Shown: positions 34,236 to 43,370, counted from the stretch's first letter. The stretch is DNA of 46,448 nucleotides from Roseiarcus fermentans (GCF_003315135.1 NZ_QNRK01000050.1:1-46448); one strand, 5' to 3'. Notes: generated by a model from the letters alone, not told the origin. Program-made: numbers and translations.

Positions 34236-35457
34236 CGCGTTTTCCCCCCTTGGATCGTCCGGGTTGATCCCGGGTCAGCGCCTTCTCGAGCGCGTCGAGC
34301 GTCGAGTCGAGCGGACGCACGCTATTCCACAGCCGGCGGCCCTTTCCAGCAGGCGGCTCAGGGGGCAATCGGCCGCCGAGCGCTTCGCGGCGCAACGCAA
34401 TTCCATGACGGGCGAAGACGGGGGCGAGTTCGTCGGCGCGGGCGGCGAGTTCGCTCAGCGTGTGACGACAGGCGTGCTCGGCGAGCCTCTTCCGGTCGGC
34501 ATAGCTGAAGACGTTGGCGAAGAAGATCACCTCGTCGTCGCGCGCCGGCTCGAACACGACGATGTCGGCGTCGGGAAACTCGGTCTTGTAGCGTTCCATG
34601 CCGACCCGCATGCGCGAATAGATCAGCGAGCGGAAGGTCTGCGACAGGACGGCGGCCAGACCCTGCTCTGCCAGCGGCCGCGGTCTTCGGCCGGACCGCG
34701 CGGCGAGTTCCGCGTCGAACGGCACGAGTGGATTGATGCAGATCAGGAGCTTCGCGCCCTCCTTCAGGGCGACCGAAGCGTGCAGCGTCTTCTTCAGCGC
34801 GCCGTCGACGTAGTCGCGTCCGTCGATGCGGGCGGGCGGGTAGAGCCCGGGCAGCGCGGCGCTCGCTTTGACCGCCTCGGAGATCGGAATGTGGTCGAAA
34901 CCCGGCGCGCCGAACGGCGTCGCCTTGCCGTTGTCGAGGTCGGTCGCGACGATGAACAGCTTGCGCTCGAGCTTACGGAAGTCGTCAGTCCTGCCCGGCT
35001 TGCCGAACAGGCGGGCGAGGTAGGCGGCGATCGCGCCGTTGTCGAACAGCCCGTTCGGCAGCCCTCGAGTGAGGCGCGCGAAGGATTCCACGAAGCCGCG
35101 CGCCGGAGCGCCGAGGTAGCCGAGGAAAGCGCCCTGCACGAGTTCGGGAATCATCGACAGCCGGCGCGCAAACTCGCCGAACGCCGGCCGCAGCAGGAGA
35201 TCCGGCTCGAACGGGTCGTGATGCGACCGGTCGAGAATGAACATGTCGTTCATCTCGGAGGGCGCGATCCCGTTGGCGAGGCCCGCAGCGACGAAGGCGC
35301 CGGAACTCACCCCGACATAGAGATCGAGATCGGTCAGCGACAGGCCTTCGAGCGCAGTCTCCAGCGCGTTCAGGGCGCCGATCTCATAGATGCCGCCGAG
35401 GGGACCGCCTCCGGCGAGGGCGATCCCCACTTTTCCGTTCATCCGTCGCCCGCGCAT
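34204..35457 (-). CDS. Patatin-like phospholipase/lipase
   Basis: Serine hydrolase of the patatin family that splits acyl chains from lipids. The 417-residue product has the oxyanion loop LAGGGPLGGIYEIG at the N-terminus, the nucleophile elbow GVSSGA and the catalytic aspartate in YVDGALKK, so the Ser-Asp dyad is complete. There is no signal peptide, so it acts inside the cell. The first ATG at 35457 has GGGAG upstream; a second ATG at 35442 is possible. It may release fatty acids from stored lipid or phospholipid for the ligase and reductase encoded on the other strand. Confidence 0.9.
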   Translation of the reverse strand: MRGRRMNGKVGIALAGGGPLGGIYEIGALNALETALEGLSLTDLDLYVGVSSGAFVAAGLANGIAPSEMNDMFILDRSHHDPFEPDLLLRPAFGEFARRLSMIPELVQGAFLGYLGAPARGFVESFARLTRGLPNGLFDNGAIAAYLARLFGKPGRTDDFRKLERKLFIVATDLDNGKATPFGAPGFDHIPISEAVKASAALPGLYPPARIDGRDYVDGALKKTLHASVALKEGAKLLICINPLVPFDAELAARSGRRPRPLAEQGLAAVLSQTFRSLIYSRMRVGMERYKTEFPDADIVVFEPARDDEVIFFANVFSYADRKRLAEHACRHTLSELAARADELAPVFARHGIALRREALGGRLPPEPPAGKGRRLWNSVRPLDSTLDALEKALTRDQPGRSKGGKRDAAKTAAPHA

Positions 35458-35527
35458 GGACCGCTCCCATGAGGCTCGGCGCCCGAGGCGCTGACCCCGC
35501 TCGTCAGCCCTTCGAACGTTGCGCGTC

Positions 35528-35950
35528 TTACTCGGCTTTCGGTCTGTGGGCCCGCGGACGTCCGGGCTCTTCCTCGGCCGACAGCTTCTTGGCGATGTCG
35601 GTCAACTCCGCGACCCGTTGCGTGAGTGTGTCGATGTCCTGACGGCTTGGTACGCTGAGGCTGTGCAGAGCCCGCGCCACCCGGTCCTCGAACACCTTCT
35701 CGAGCTTGTCCCAAGTTCCGGTCGCCTTCGACCGCATCTCAGCGAGCCGCTCGTCGGCGACGGACTTCGTCTTCTCCTGGATTTTCTCGCCTTCCTGGAC
35801 CAGGGACTCGAACACCTTCACGCCTTCCTGCTGGGCCATCGAGAACGCGCCGAGCCCGGCGAGCCAGATCTGGTTCGCGGATTCGCGGATTCGCGCCGCC
35901 AACTGATTTTCCGTCGACTCTTCGGCGAGTTCCTTGAGTTTCTTTGGCAT
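35528..35950 (-). CDS. Phasin-like polyhydroxyalkanoate granule protein (PhaF/PhaI family)
   Basis: Coats polyhydroxyalkanoate or lipid granules. The 140-residue product has the family core ANQIWLAGLGAFSMAQQEG, followed by VKVFESLVQEGEKIQEKTKS, and long amphipathic helices with a basic C-terminus (RPRAHRPKAE). I chose the ATG at 35950, which has GAGG upstream; in-frame starts at 35956 and 35980 also exist. It is divergent from the fatty acyl-CoA reductase gene across a 150-bp AT-rich spacer with a symmetric dyad. The neighbourhood suggests the granule could be a neutral-lipid inclusion rather than PHA only. Confidence 0.88.
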   Translation of the reverse strand: MPKKLKELAEESTENQLAARIRESANQIWLAGLGAFSMAQQEGVKVFESLVQEGEKIQEKTKSVADERLAEMRSKATGTWDKLEKVFEDRVARALHSLSVPSRQDIDTLTQRVAELTDIAKKLSAEEEPGRPRAHRPKAE

Positions 35951-36017
35951 GACCATCCTCGTTTTGATCTGGGCGGCCAATCCGCCTTTCTGCGCCGATC
36001 ATATGAGCATAGGATTT

Positions 36018-36055
36018 TAGAATTCGCCGCCCAAAGTTCTAGGCGGTCCATTCTA
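36018..36055. promoter_or_regulatory. 38-bp symmetric operator-like dyad between phasin and FAR genes
   Basis: The arms are TAGAAT (36018-36023) and ATTCTA (36050-36055), and inside them CCGCC (36027-36031) and GGCGG (36042-36046). The spacers between arms are 3 bases on both sides and the centre is 10 bases. A further TTCTAG lies at 36037-36042. The region is AT-rich in an otherwise GC-rich window. It lies 68 bases before the phasin ATG and 45 before the reductase ATG, as expected for a shared operator. Confidence 0.55.
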
Positions 36056-36099
36056 GTTTTATCCGCTACAGAATCGGACTGAGGGGAGAGGAAAGGCTC

Positions 36100-38085
36100 A
36101 TGAGCGCGTTCATCACCGGCGGAACCGGCTTCATCGGCAAGCGTCTGGTCAGGAAGCTTCTGGAGCGAAGCCACGAAACGATCCACGTGCTCGTCCGCAA
36201 GCCGAGCCCGGAGCTGATCGACGGGCTCGTCGCCTTCTGGGGCGACGCGGCGAAGCGGGTCCAGTTCGTGGAGGGCGACATCTCGCGGCCCGATCTGGGC
36301 GTGGCCCAAGAGGACGCCAGGAAACTCCGGGGCAGGATCGACCACTTCTTTCATCTCGCCGCCGTCTACGATCTGAAGGCCGAGCCGGCTCAGGTCATCG
36401 CGGCCAACGTCGCAGGCGTCGCTAACGCGCTCTCTTTCGCAAAGAGCGTCAAGGCTGGCTGCTTCCACCATGTCAGCTCGATCGCCGCGGCCGGCCTCTA
36501 CGCCGGCGTGTTCCGCGAGGACATGTTCGAGGAGGCGCGTGGCCTCGACCACCCGTACTATGCGTCGAAGCACAAGGGCGAGGCCCTGGTTCGCAAGGAG
36601 ACGGAGATCCCCTGGCGGATCTATCGGCCGGGCGCCGTGGTCGGCGACTCCAAGACCGGCGAGATCGACAAGATCGACGGCCCCTACTACTTCTTCAAGC
36701 TGATCCAGAAGCTTCGCGACGCGCTGCCGTCCTGGGTTCCGATGGTCGGCCTCGAAGGCGGGCGGATCAACGTCGTGCCGGTCGACTTCGTGGTCGCGGC
36801 CATGGATTATCTGGCGCACCTCGACGGACTCGACGGGCGCGCATTCCACCTCACCGACCCGAGCCCGATGCGGGTCGGCGACATGCTGAACACGATTGCG
36901 AAGGCCGCGCACGCGCCGGCCTTCACCATGCGGATCAACGCGGGTCTCTTCGGCCTCGCTCCGAAGGCGCTGACGCACGGCCTGATGGGTCTGACCCCGT
37001 TCCGCCGTATGCGCAAGCAGCTGATGAAGGAGCTCGGGTTGCCCGACGACATCTTCATGTTCGTCAACTATCCGACCCGTTTCGACTGCCGCGAGACGCA
37101 GAAGCTGCTTCAGCCCGCCGGCATCGAAGTTCCCGCTTTTTCGGACTATGCGTGGCGGCTGTGGGACTATTGGGAGCGCCATCTCGATCCGGCGCTGTTC
37201 GTCGACCGGTCGCTGCGCGGCGCGGTCGGGGGTAAGCGCGCGCTCGTGACCGGCGGCTCGGCCGGCATCGGTAGGGCCATCGCGCATCGGCTCGCGGAGG
37301 CCGGGGCCAAGACGCTGATTGTGGCGCGCGACGTCGAGAAGCTCGAGCTGACGCGCCAGGAGTTCGCGGCTCAGGGACTCGAGGTCCACACCTACAGCGC
37401 CGACATTTCCGACCCTGCGCAATGCGCCGCGCTGATCGAGACGATCAGGACGGAGCACGGTGGAATCGACATTCTCATCAACAACGCCGGACGCTCGATT
37501 CGCAGGTCGGTCGAGAATTCCTACGACCGCCTGCACGACGTCGAGCGGCTGATCCGGCTGAACTATCTCGCGGCGGTTCAGCTGACGATGGGCTTCCTGC
37601 CCGGCATGGCGGAGCGGCGCGCGGGCCATGTCGTCAACATTTCCTCGATCGGCGTGCTGACCACCGCGCCGCGGTTCTCAGCCTATGTCGGCTCGAAGGC
37701 GGCGCTCGAGGGCTGGTCGGACTGCGCCGCGAGCGAGTTCCTCGACCGCGGCGTCGCCTTCACCAACGTCAATATGCCGCTGGTGCGAACGGAGATGATC
37801 GCGCCGACCAAGCTCTATCAGCACGTCCCGACCCTCGACACAGACGAAGCGGCCGCGCTCGTCGTCGACGCGATCGTCGACCGTCCGGCGAGGGTCGCGA
37901 CGCGCCTCGGGCTGTTCGGCAAGGCCCTCCACGCCATCGCGCCCAGCATGGGCCGAATCGTTCTCAACACCGCCTTCCGCATGTTCCCCGAAAGCGCCGC
38001 GGCGCGCGGCGAGCAGGGCGGCGAGGCCGCCCCGAGCGCCGATCAGATCGCGTTCACGCAACTCTTGAAGGGGCTCCACCTCTGA
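36100..38085 (+). CDS. Two-domain fatty acyl-CoA reductase (alcohol-forming type)
   Basis: The 661-residue product joins an extended SDR of the male-sterility/FAR type to a classical SDR. The N-terminal half has TGGTGFIGKRLV at the start, the pair YYASK (YxxxK) and FHLTDPSPM. The C-terminal half begins near residue 377 with ALVTGGSAGIGRAI, then NNAGRSI, VNISSIG and YVGSKAALEG. Length and order match the Marinobacter Maqu_2507-type enzymes, which reduce fatty acyl-CoA or acyl-ACP to fatty alcohol with NADPH. First gene of a FAR-ligase-GMC run. No wax ester synthase is in the window. The activity is inferred from architecture. Confidence 0.85.
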   Translation: MSAFITGGTGFIGKRLVRKLLERSHETIHVLVRKPSPELIDGLVAFWGDAAKRVQFVEGDISRPDLGVAQEDARKLRGRIDHFFHLAAVYDLKAEPAQVIAANVAGVANALSFAKSVKAGCFHHVSSIAAAGLYAGVFREDMFEEARGLDHPYYASKHKGEALVRKETEIPWRIYRPGAVVGDSKTGEIDKIDGPYYFFKLIQKLRDALPSWVPMVGLEGGRINVVPVDFVVAAMDYLAHLDGLDGRAFHLTDPSPMRVGDMLNTIAKAAHAPAFTMRINAGLFGLAPKALTHGLMGLTPFRRMRKQLMKELGLPDDIFMFVNYPTRFDCRETQKLLQPAGIEVPAFSDYAWRLWDYWERHLDPALFVDRSLRGAVGGKRALVTGGSAGIGRAIAHRLAEAGAKTLIVARDVEKLELTRQEFAAQGLEVHTYSADISDPAQCAALIETIRTEHGGIDILINNAGRSIRRSVENSYDRLHDVERLIRLNYLAAVQLTMGFLPGMAERRAGHVVNISSIGVLTTAPRFSAYVGSKAALEGWSDCAASEFLDRGVAFTNVNMPLVRTEMIAPTKLYQHVPTLDTDEAAALVVDAIVDRPARVATRLGLFGKALHAIAPSMGRIVLNTAFRMFPESAAARGEQGGEAAPSADQIAFTQLLKGLHL

Positions 38086-38101
38086 CCCCAGTGAGGACGC
38101 A

Positions 38102-39814
38102 ATGGAACGGATTTGGCTGAAGTCCTATCCCGAAGGCGTTCCGGCCGACATCAATCCGACGGCCTACCCGTCGCTCGGGGATTTCTTCGCGGCGAGCGTC
38201 GAACGCTTTCGCGACCGGGTCGCCTACGTCAGCCTGAAGCGGACCATGACCTATGGCGAGCTCGACCTCCGGTCGCGCGCCTTCGCGAGCTACCTTCTGG
38301 AGGTCGTCGGACTGCCTCGCGGCGCTCGAGTCGCGCTGATGATGCCGAACCTGCTGCAATATCCGGTCGCCTTGTTCGGCGCGCTGCGCGCGGGTTACGT
38401 TGTCGTCAACTGCAATCCGCTCTACTCGCCGCGCGAACTGCACCACCAGCTCGCCGATTCCGGCGCGGAAGCGGTCGTGGCGCTCGAGAATTTCGCCCAG
38501 ACGCTCGAGAAGGCGATCGCTGGAACCTCGGTGCGGGTCGTCGTCGTGACCGGCGTCGGCGACCTCATCGGCGGAGCGCGCGGGTTCCTCGCCAATTTCT
38601 TCGTGCGCCGGATCCAGCGCGCGGTGCCGCCGTTCCGTCTGCCCCAGGCGGTGCGATTCAATCGCGCGCTGGCCGAGGGGCGGGCGCGCAAAGCCGAGCT
38701 GCCGAGGATCGAACCGACCGACCTCGCGTTCCTGCAGTACACCGGTGGAACGACGGGCGTGCCGAAAGGCGCGATGCTGACCCACCGCAACATGATCGCG
38801 AACCTGCAGCAAGTGGCCGCCTGGATTGGGCCGGTGGTGGGCGAGCAGGGCGAAACCTTCGTCACGGCGCTGCCGCTCTATCACGTCTTCGCGCTGACGG
38901 TGAACGCCTTCGTGCCCACGATGATCGGCGCGAACAACCTCTTGATCCCCGATCCGCGCGATCTCAAGAGCTTCGTCAAGGCGCTCGGCGATACGCCGTT
39001 CACCGTGATCACCGGCGTCAACACGCTGTTCAACGCGCTCCTGCACAATCCCCAGTTCCTGCGCCTCGACTTTTCGCGGCTGCATGTCGCGGTCGGCGGC
39101 GGGATGGCGCTGCAGCGGGCCGTGGCCGAGCGCTGGAAGCAGGTGACCGGGAAGCCGCTGATCGAAGGCTACGGCCTGACCGAGACCGCGCCGATCGCCG
39201 CAGTCAACCCGCTGACGGTCGAGGACTATTCGGGCGCGATTGGCCTGCCGGCGCCCTCGACCGACATCGCGATCCGGGACACCGAAGGGCGCGACGTTCC
39301 CCTCGGCCTGCCGGGCGAACTCTGCATCAAGGGGCCGCAGGTGATGGCCGGCTACTGGATGAGGCCGGACGAGACGGCCAACGTCATGACTGCCGACGGC
39401 TTCCTCAAGACGGGCGACATCGCCCGGATGGACGAGCGCGGCTACCTCTACATCGTCGACCGGAAGAAGGACATGATCCTCGTCTCTGGCTTCAACGTCT
39501 ATCCCAACGAGATCGAAGACGTGGTGATGTCGCATCCCGGGGTGCGCGAGGTCGGCGCGGTCGGCGTGCCGGACGACCGGTCGGGCGAAGCCGTCAAAAT
39601 CGTGGTCGTGCGCAAGCACGAGGGCGTGACCGACGCGGACATCATCGCCCACTGCCGCCAGCATCTCACCGGCTACAAGACGCCGCGCCACGTCGAATTC
39701 CGCGACACGCTGCCGCGGTCGCCGATCGGCAAGATTCTGCGCCGCGAACTCAAGGACCCATCCGAACCGAAGAAACAACGGCAGAAGCAGGCGGCCGACG
39801 AGAAGAGCGATTGA
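38102..39814 (+). CDS. fadD: Long-chain fatty acid-CoA ligase
   Basis: Activates fatty acids to acyl-CoA with ATP at the inner membrane surface. The 570-residue product has the AMP-binding P-loop YTGGTTGVPKGAML (about 216-229), the motif EGYGLTETAP (about 355) and the acyl-AMP hinge region DIARMDERGYLYIVDRKKDM. The C-terminal lysine lies in RSPIGKILRREL. It follows the reductase by 16 bases and should feed it acyl-CoA. The gene symbol reflects family membership; several paralogues are likely in the genome. Confidence 0.93.
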   Translation: MERIWLKSYPEGVPADINPTAYPSLGDFFAASVERFRDRVAYVSLKRTMTYGELDLRSRAFASYLLEVVGLPRGARVALMMPNLLQYPVALFGALRAGYVVVNCNPLYSPRELHHQLADSGAEAVVALENFAQTLEKAIAGTSVRVVVVTGVGDLIGGARGFLANFFVRRIQRAVPPFRLPQAVRFNRALAEGRARKAELPRIEPTDLAFLQYTGGTTGVPKGAMLTHRNMIANLQQVAAWIGPVVGEQGETFVTALPLYHVFALTVNAFVPTMIGANNLLIPDPRDLKSFVKALGDTPFTVITGVNTLFNALLHNPQFLRLDFSRLHVAVGGGMALQRAVAERWKQVTGKPLIEGYGLTETAPIAAVNPLTVEDYSGAIGLPAPSTDIAIRDTEGRDVPLGLPGELCIKGPQVMAGYWMRPDETANVMTADGFLKTGDIARMDERGYLYIVDRKKDMILVSGFNVYPNEIEDVVMSHPGVREVGAVGVPDDRSGEAVKIVVVRKHEGVTDADIIAHCRQHLTGYKTPRHVEFRDTLPRSPIGKILRRELKDPSEPKKQRQKQAADEKSD

Positions 39815-39877
39815 GCCGCGCTCACAGCGTCGCTCTCCTGGACGGCGCGCCGGTTGCTGACAGGGACGAGGACAGAA

Positions 39878-41506
39878 ATGGCCAACAGGACATCCGACCC
39901 GACCGATCGGCCCGAGGTCGACTATATCGTCGTGGGCGCCGGACCCGCGGGTTGCGCGGTCGCTGCGCGTCTAGCGCAGTTCTCGCCCGACTCGAGCGTG
40001 GCCCTGATCGAGGCGGGGCCGGCGAAGGCCTCGCTCCTGTCCGACGTTCCGCTCGGCATCGCGGTGCTGGTGCCGTTCCGATCGGCGCGGAACTACGCCT
40101 ACGAGACCGTTCCCCAGGCGGCTTTCGGCGGCCGCAAGGGGTTCCAGCCGCGCGGCCGCGGCCTCGGCGGATCGAGCCTGATCAACGCGATGATCTACAT
40201 GCGCGGCCAGCCGCAGGACTACGAATCGTGGGCTTCGCTCGGCTGCAAGGGATGGAGCTGGAGGGATGTCCTCCCCTACTTCAAGCGCGCCGAGGACAAC
40301 GCGCGCGGGCCTGACGAATGGCACGGTAGCGGCGGCCCGCTGCATGTCAGCGACCTCGCGCACCGCAATCGGGCGGTCGACGCTTTCGTCGAGGCGGCTG
40401 TCCAGGCCGGCTTCCCGCGCAACACCGACTTCAACGGCGCGGTCCAGGAAGGCGTCGGCGCCTATCAGTTGTTCCAGAAGAACGGACGCCGCTTCAACGC
40501 CGCGCGCGCCTACCTCGGATCCTCGCCGCCGCCGAACCTCGCCCTCTATACCGAGGCCCAGGCGCGGCGCGTCCTGTTCGCGGACAAGCGGGCGGCCGGC
40601 GTGGCGTTCGGGCGCGTCGGCCGGGAGGAGCGGCTCTACGCCCGGCGCGAGGTGATCCTGTCCGCCGGCGCTTTCGGCTCGCCGCAGCTTCTCATGGTGT
40701 CGGGCGTCGGCCCGGCCGACGCGCTCAAGCGTTTCGGGATCGAGGTGGTGAACGACGCGCCGGACGTGGGCCAGAACCTTCAGGACCATTGCGACTATTG
40801 CGCCAACCTGATCGCCAGCGGGCCCGGCCTGTTCGGCCTGTCGTGGCCGATGCTCACCACCGGTCCCGGCGAGATCGCGAGTTTCCTCCGCCGCGGCAGC
40901 GGCCTCCTAACCTCGAACGCGGCGGAGGCGGGCGGCTTCGTCAGAAGCCGCCCGAACATCGACCGGCCCGACCTGCAGCTTCACTTCTGCATCGGCATCG
41001 TCGACGATCACAACCGAAAACTCCACTTTGCCACCGGCATGTCGCTGCATGTGTGCGACCTGAGGCCGAAGAGCCGGGGCGCGGTGACGCTCGCGGGGCC
41101 CGACGTCGCGACCGCGCCGCTGATCGACCCCAACTACCTCGCCGACCCGGAGGATCTCGAGACGCTGGTGCGCGGCGCGGAGATCGTCCAGACGATTCTC
41201 GACAAGCCTCCGTTCGCGCCCTACCGCGGGCGCCACCTGTACGGAACCGGCCGCGACGGCCCGGAGGCGCTGCGCAAGCTGATCCGCGAGCGCGCCGACT
41301 CGATCTATCACCCGGTCGGGACATGCCGCATGGGGATCGACGCGCGCGCCGTCGTCGACCCGACGCTGCGGGTGCGCGGGGTCGACGGGCTGAGAGTGGT
41401 CGACGCCTCGATCATGCCGCTCCTCGTCAGCGGCAACACCCAGGCGCCCTCGGCGATGATCGGCGAGAAGGCGGCCGACATGATCCTTGGCAGGACGACG
41501 GTGTGA
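39878..41506 (+). CDS. GMC family FAD-dependent alcohol oxidoreductase
   Basis: Flavoprotein of the glucose-methanol-choline family, 542 residues. The dinucleotide motif YIVVGAGPAGCAVAARL is near the N-terminus, the FAD signature RGRGLGGSSLINAMIYMRG follows, and the catalytic histidine region YHPVGTCRMG and GNTQAPSAMIGEKAAD are at the C-terminus. The ATG at 39878 has GAGG upstream; a TTG at 39854 is in frame. By homology it resembles choline and medium/long-chain alcohol dehydrogenases. Beside the fatty alcohol-forming reductase, a fatty alcohol is a reasonable but unproven substrate. Confidence 0.92.
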   Translation: MANRTSDPTDRPEVDYIVVGAGPAGCAVAARLAQFSPDSSVALIEAGPAKASLLSDVPLGIAVLVPFRSARNYAYETVPQAAFGGRKGFQPRGRGLGGSSLINAMIYMRGQPQDYESWASLGCKGWSWRDVLPYFKRAEDNARGPDEWHGSGGPLHVSDLAHRNRAVDAFVEAAVQAGFPRNTDFNGAVQEGVGAYQLFQKNGRRFNAARAYLGSSPPPNLALYTEAQARRVLFADKRAAGVAFGRVGREERLYARREVILSAGAFGSPQLLMVSGVGPADALKRFGIEVVNDAPDVGQNLQDHCDYCANLIASGPGLFGLSWPMLTTGPGEIASFLRRGSGLLTSNAAEAGGFVRSRPNIDRPDLQLHFCIGIVDDHNRKLHFATGMSLHVCDLRPKSRGAVTLAGPDVATAPLIDPNYLADPEDLETLVRGAEIVQTILDKPPFAPYRGRHLYGTGRDGPEALRKLIRERADSIYHPVGTCRMGIDARAVVDPTLRVRGVDGLRVVDASIMPLLVSGNTQAPSAMIGEKAADMILGRTTV

Positions 41507-41836
41507 AGCCACAGAGAAACGGCGGCCGTGAGCGACCCCTGTCCGCGCGCCTCCTCCAGGGGCCCCGGCGCTGACGAGACATTCTCGGTGGCCCCGGGCG
41601 CGGCCGCCTTTGCGTCGTCCTGCCGCGTCAAGAGGCGCATGGCGTCGAGCCGGGCGACACAATGCCGCAGTCTCGCTTGCTTGATGTTTTTGCCCGTCCG
41701 GGTCCACCCAGCGTGTGCGCCTGCCTCGCAAGTCCCTCATGCATCTCGGGGGCCGGGGTGGAGGGGTAGTGTTTTGCTGTGAGCGGGGCCGCCCCCTACG
41801 AGACCGACTCCCGCGAAGTATTGCGGGAACTGACAC
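41507..41836. other. Non-coding stretch before a small ORF
   Basis: 330 bases without a supportable gene. Near its end TCCCGC (41809-41814) and GCGGGA (41823-41828) form a perfect hairpin directly before the small ORF, covering its only purine-rich site. The rest shows short GC-rich palindromes but no clear terminator for the GMC operon. Confidence 0.4.
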
Positions 41837-42049
41837 ATGGCGACTCATTTCGATCCGTTCGCGACGGAAAGCGCGGCGGTCTTGCTTAAAGTTGGCGGGC
41901 GCTATTCTGCCGACGAAGTCGATGCCGCGCTGGCGGCCGCGCGCCGGGCGATTCAATGGTGCTGCGAGGAAATCAATGCGGAGCGCGCCGGTCGCACCCT
42001 GATCGAAGCGATCGACGCCGCTCGCTCGATCGCGCGCAATAGATCCTGA
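41837..42049 (+). CDS. Small hypothetical protein
   Basis: A 70-residue acidic to neutral frame beginning MATHFDPFATESAAVLLKVG, with a helical middle (SADEVDAALAAARRAI) and a Trp-Cys-Cys sequence (QWCCEEINAERAG). Codon third positions look coding. The ribosome binding site (GGGA) is weak and lies in a hairpin. Its 3' part overlaps a minus-strand frame (41953-42225) tail to tail; at most one of the two may be real. I do not recognise it. Confidence 0.4.
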   Translation: MATHFDPFATESAAVLLKVGGRYSADEVDAALAAARRAIQWCCEEINAERAGRTLIEAIDAARSIARNRS

Positions 42050-42225
42050 CAGCGAGACCGACGGTTCGGGGAGTCTCGACCGCGCGCTGTCGACTCCGCG
42101 GCCGGTGGGCCTCGCCCCGCTGGCGGCGGGGCCTCGCGGTCGAGAGCCTTTGTCTGCCGGTGCAGGCGGACGGCGGTCTCTCCCTTGGCGGCCAACGTCG
42201 CGGAGACATCGACTTGCGTGGACAT
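41953..42225 (-). CDS. Possible small protein, minus strand
   Basis: The ATG at 42225 has a perfect GGAGG 7 bases upstream, and the first 35 or so codons (MSTQVDVSATLAAKGETAV, then RLHRQTKALDRE) have coding-like third positions. After that the sequence becomes Pro/Arg-rich and runs antisense into the small plus-strand ORF. It may be a real short gene with a decayed 3' end, or an accident. It starts 74 bases downstream of the aldo/keto reductase stop, on the same strand. Confidence 0.25.
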   Translation of the reverse strand: MSTQVDVSATLAAKGETAVRLHRQTKALDREAPPPAGRGPPAAESTARGRDSPNRRSRCQDLLRAIERAASIASIRVRPARSALISSQHH

Positions 42226-42298
42226 GCTGAGCCTCCGAGTCGCTTCGCATGCCCTCGGACGCCAGACGCGTTCCAGACTGGCCGGCGCGCCGCTTCGT

Positions 42299-43249
42299 TC
42301 AGTACGCGCTCGCCGCGTTGAGCGCCGCCATGTCAGTGGGCGAGAGCGTCAACTCGGCGGCCCGGGCGAGGCTGTCGACCTGCGCGAGCGACGTGGCGCT
42401 CGCGATCGGCGCCGTGACCCCGGGCCTGGCCATGACCCAGGCGAGCGCGACCTCGGCAGGCTTGGCCCTATGGCTCGCCGCGACGCTCTCGAGCGCATCG
42501 AGGATGCGGAAGCCGCGCGGATTGAGGTAGGCCTTTACACCGCCGCCGCGCGCGCTTTTCGCCAGATCCGCTTCGCTCCGGTACTTGCCGGACAAGAAGC
42601 CCTTCGCCAGGCTGAAGTAGGTAATGACGCCGATTTCCTCGCGCCGGCAAAGGTCGGCGAGGCCGTCTTCGAAACCCTTGCGGTCGGCGAGGTTGTACTC
42701 CGGCTGCAGGACCTCGTAGCGGACGCCGCCACGCGCCTTGGCCGCCGCGAGCGCCTGCTCGAGCAGCGTCGCGGTCAGGTTGGAGGCGCCGCACCAGCGG
42801 ATCTTGCCCTTCTCGATCAGGCGCTGGTAGGCGCCGAGCGTGTCGGCGATGGGCGTCGCCATGTCGGGCCAGTGCGACAGGTAGAGGTCGATGACGTCGG
42901 TCTGAAGCCGCCCGAGCGACGCTTCGACCGCCTCCTCGATATAGGCGGGCTTGAGCCCTTCCTTGCCCTTGCCCATCGGGGAGCCGACCTTGGTGATGAT
43001 CGTCACCCGGTTCCGGTTCCCTCGCGCGCGCATCCATTCGCCGATGATCGTCTCCGACTCGCCGCCGCGATTGCCTGGAACCCAGGCCGAATAGACGTCG
43101 GCGGTGTCGATCGCGGCCGCGCCGCCGGCGACGAAGCGGTCGAGCACGGCGAAGGACGTCGGCTTGTCGGCCGTCCAGCCGAAAACGTTGCCACCTAGCA
43201 CGATCGGGGCGACGATGAGGTCGGTTCGGCCGAGGCGACGAGATTGCAT
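42299..43249 (-). CDS. Aldo/keto reductase
   Basis: NADPH-dependent oxidoreductase with a TIM-barrel fold, 316 residues from the ATG at 43249, which follows AAGGAAG. Catalytic residues are visible: Asp and Tyr in AIDTADVYSAW, Lys in TIITKVGSP and His in LYLSHWPD. The C-terminal block ARPGVTAPIASATSLAQVD binds cofactor phosphate. It resembles the YajO/oxidoreductase Tas-type branch. It stands alone on the minus strand and is divergent from the methyltransferase gene. The substrate is unknown. Confidence 0.92.
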   Translation of the reverse strand: MQSRRLGRTDLIVAPIVLGGNVFGWTADKPTSFAVLDRFVAGGAAAIDTADVYSAWVPGNRGGESETIIGEWMRARGNRNRVTIITKVGSPMGKGKEGLKPAYIEEAVEASLGRLQTDVIDLYLSHWPDMATPIADTLGAYQRLIEKGKIRWCGASNLTATLLEQALAAAKARGGVRYEVLQPEYNLADRKGFEDGLADLCRREEIGVITYFSLAKGFLSGKYRSEADLAKSARGGGVKAYLNPRGFRILDALESVAASHRAKPAEVALAWVMARPGVTAPIASATSLAQVDSLARAAELTLSPTDMAALNAASAY

Positions 43250-43370
43250 CCGGTTGCTTCCTTTTCGACGAGGATAGCCCAAAGCGGGAGGGCGCGGAAA
43301 GCGCAACCGCCGATCGCCGCAATTCTTTTGGGACGACTTTGCAAAGATTGAACGCGAAAGGCGGCTGGAC

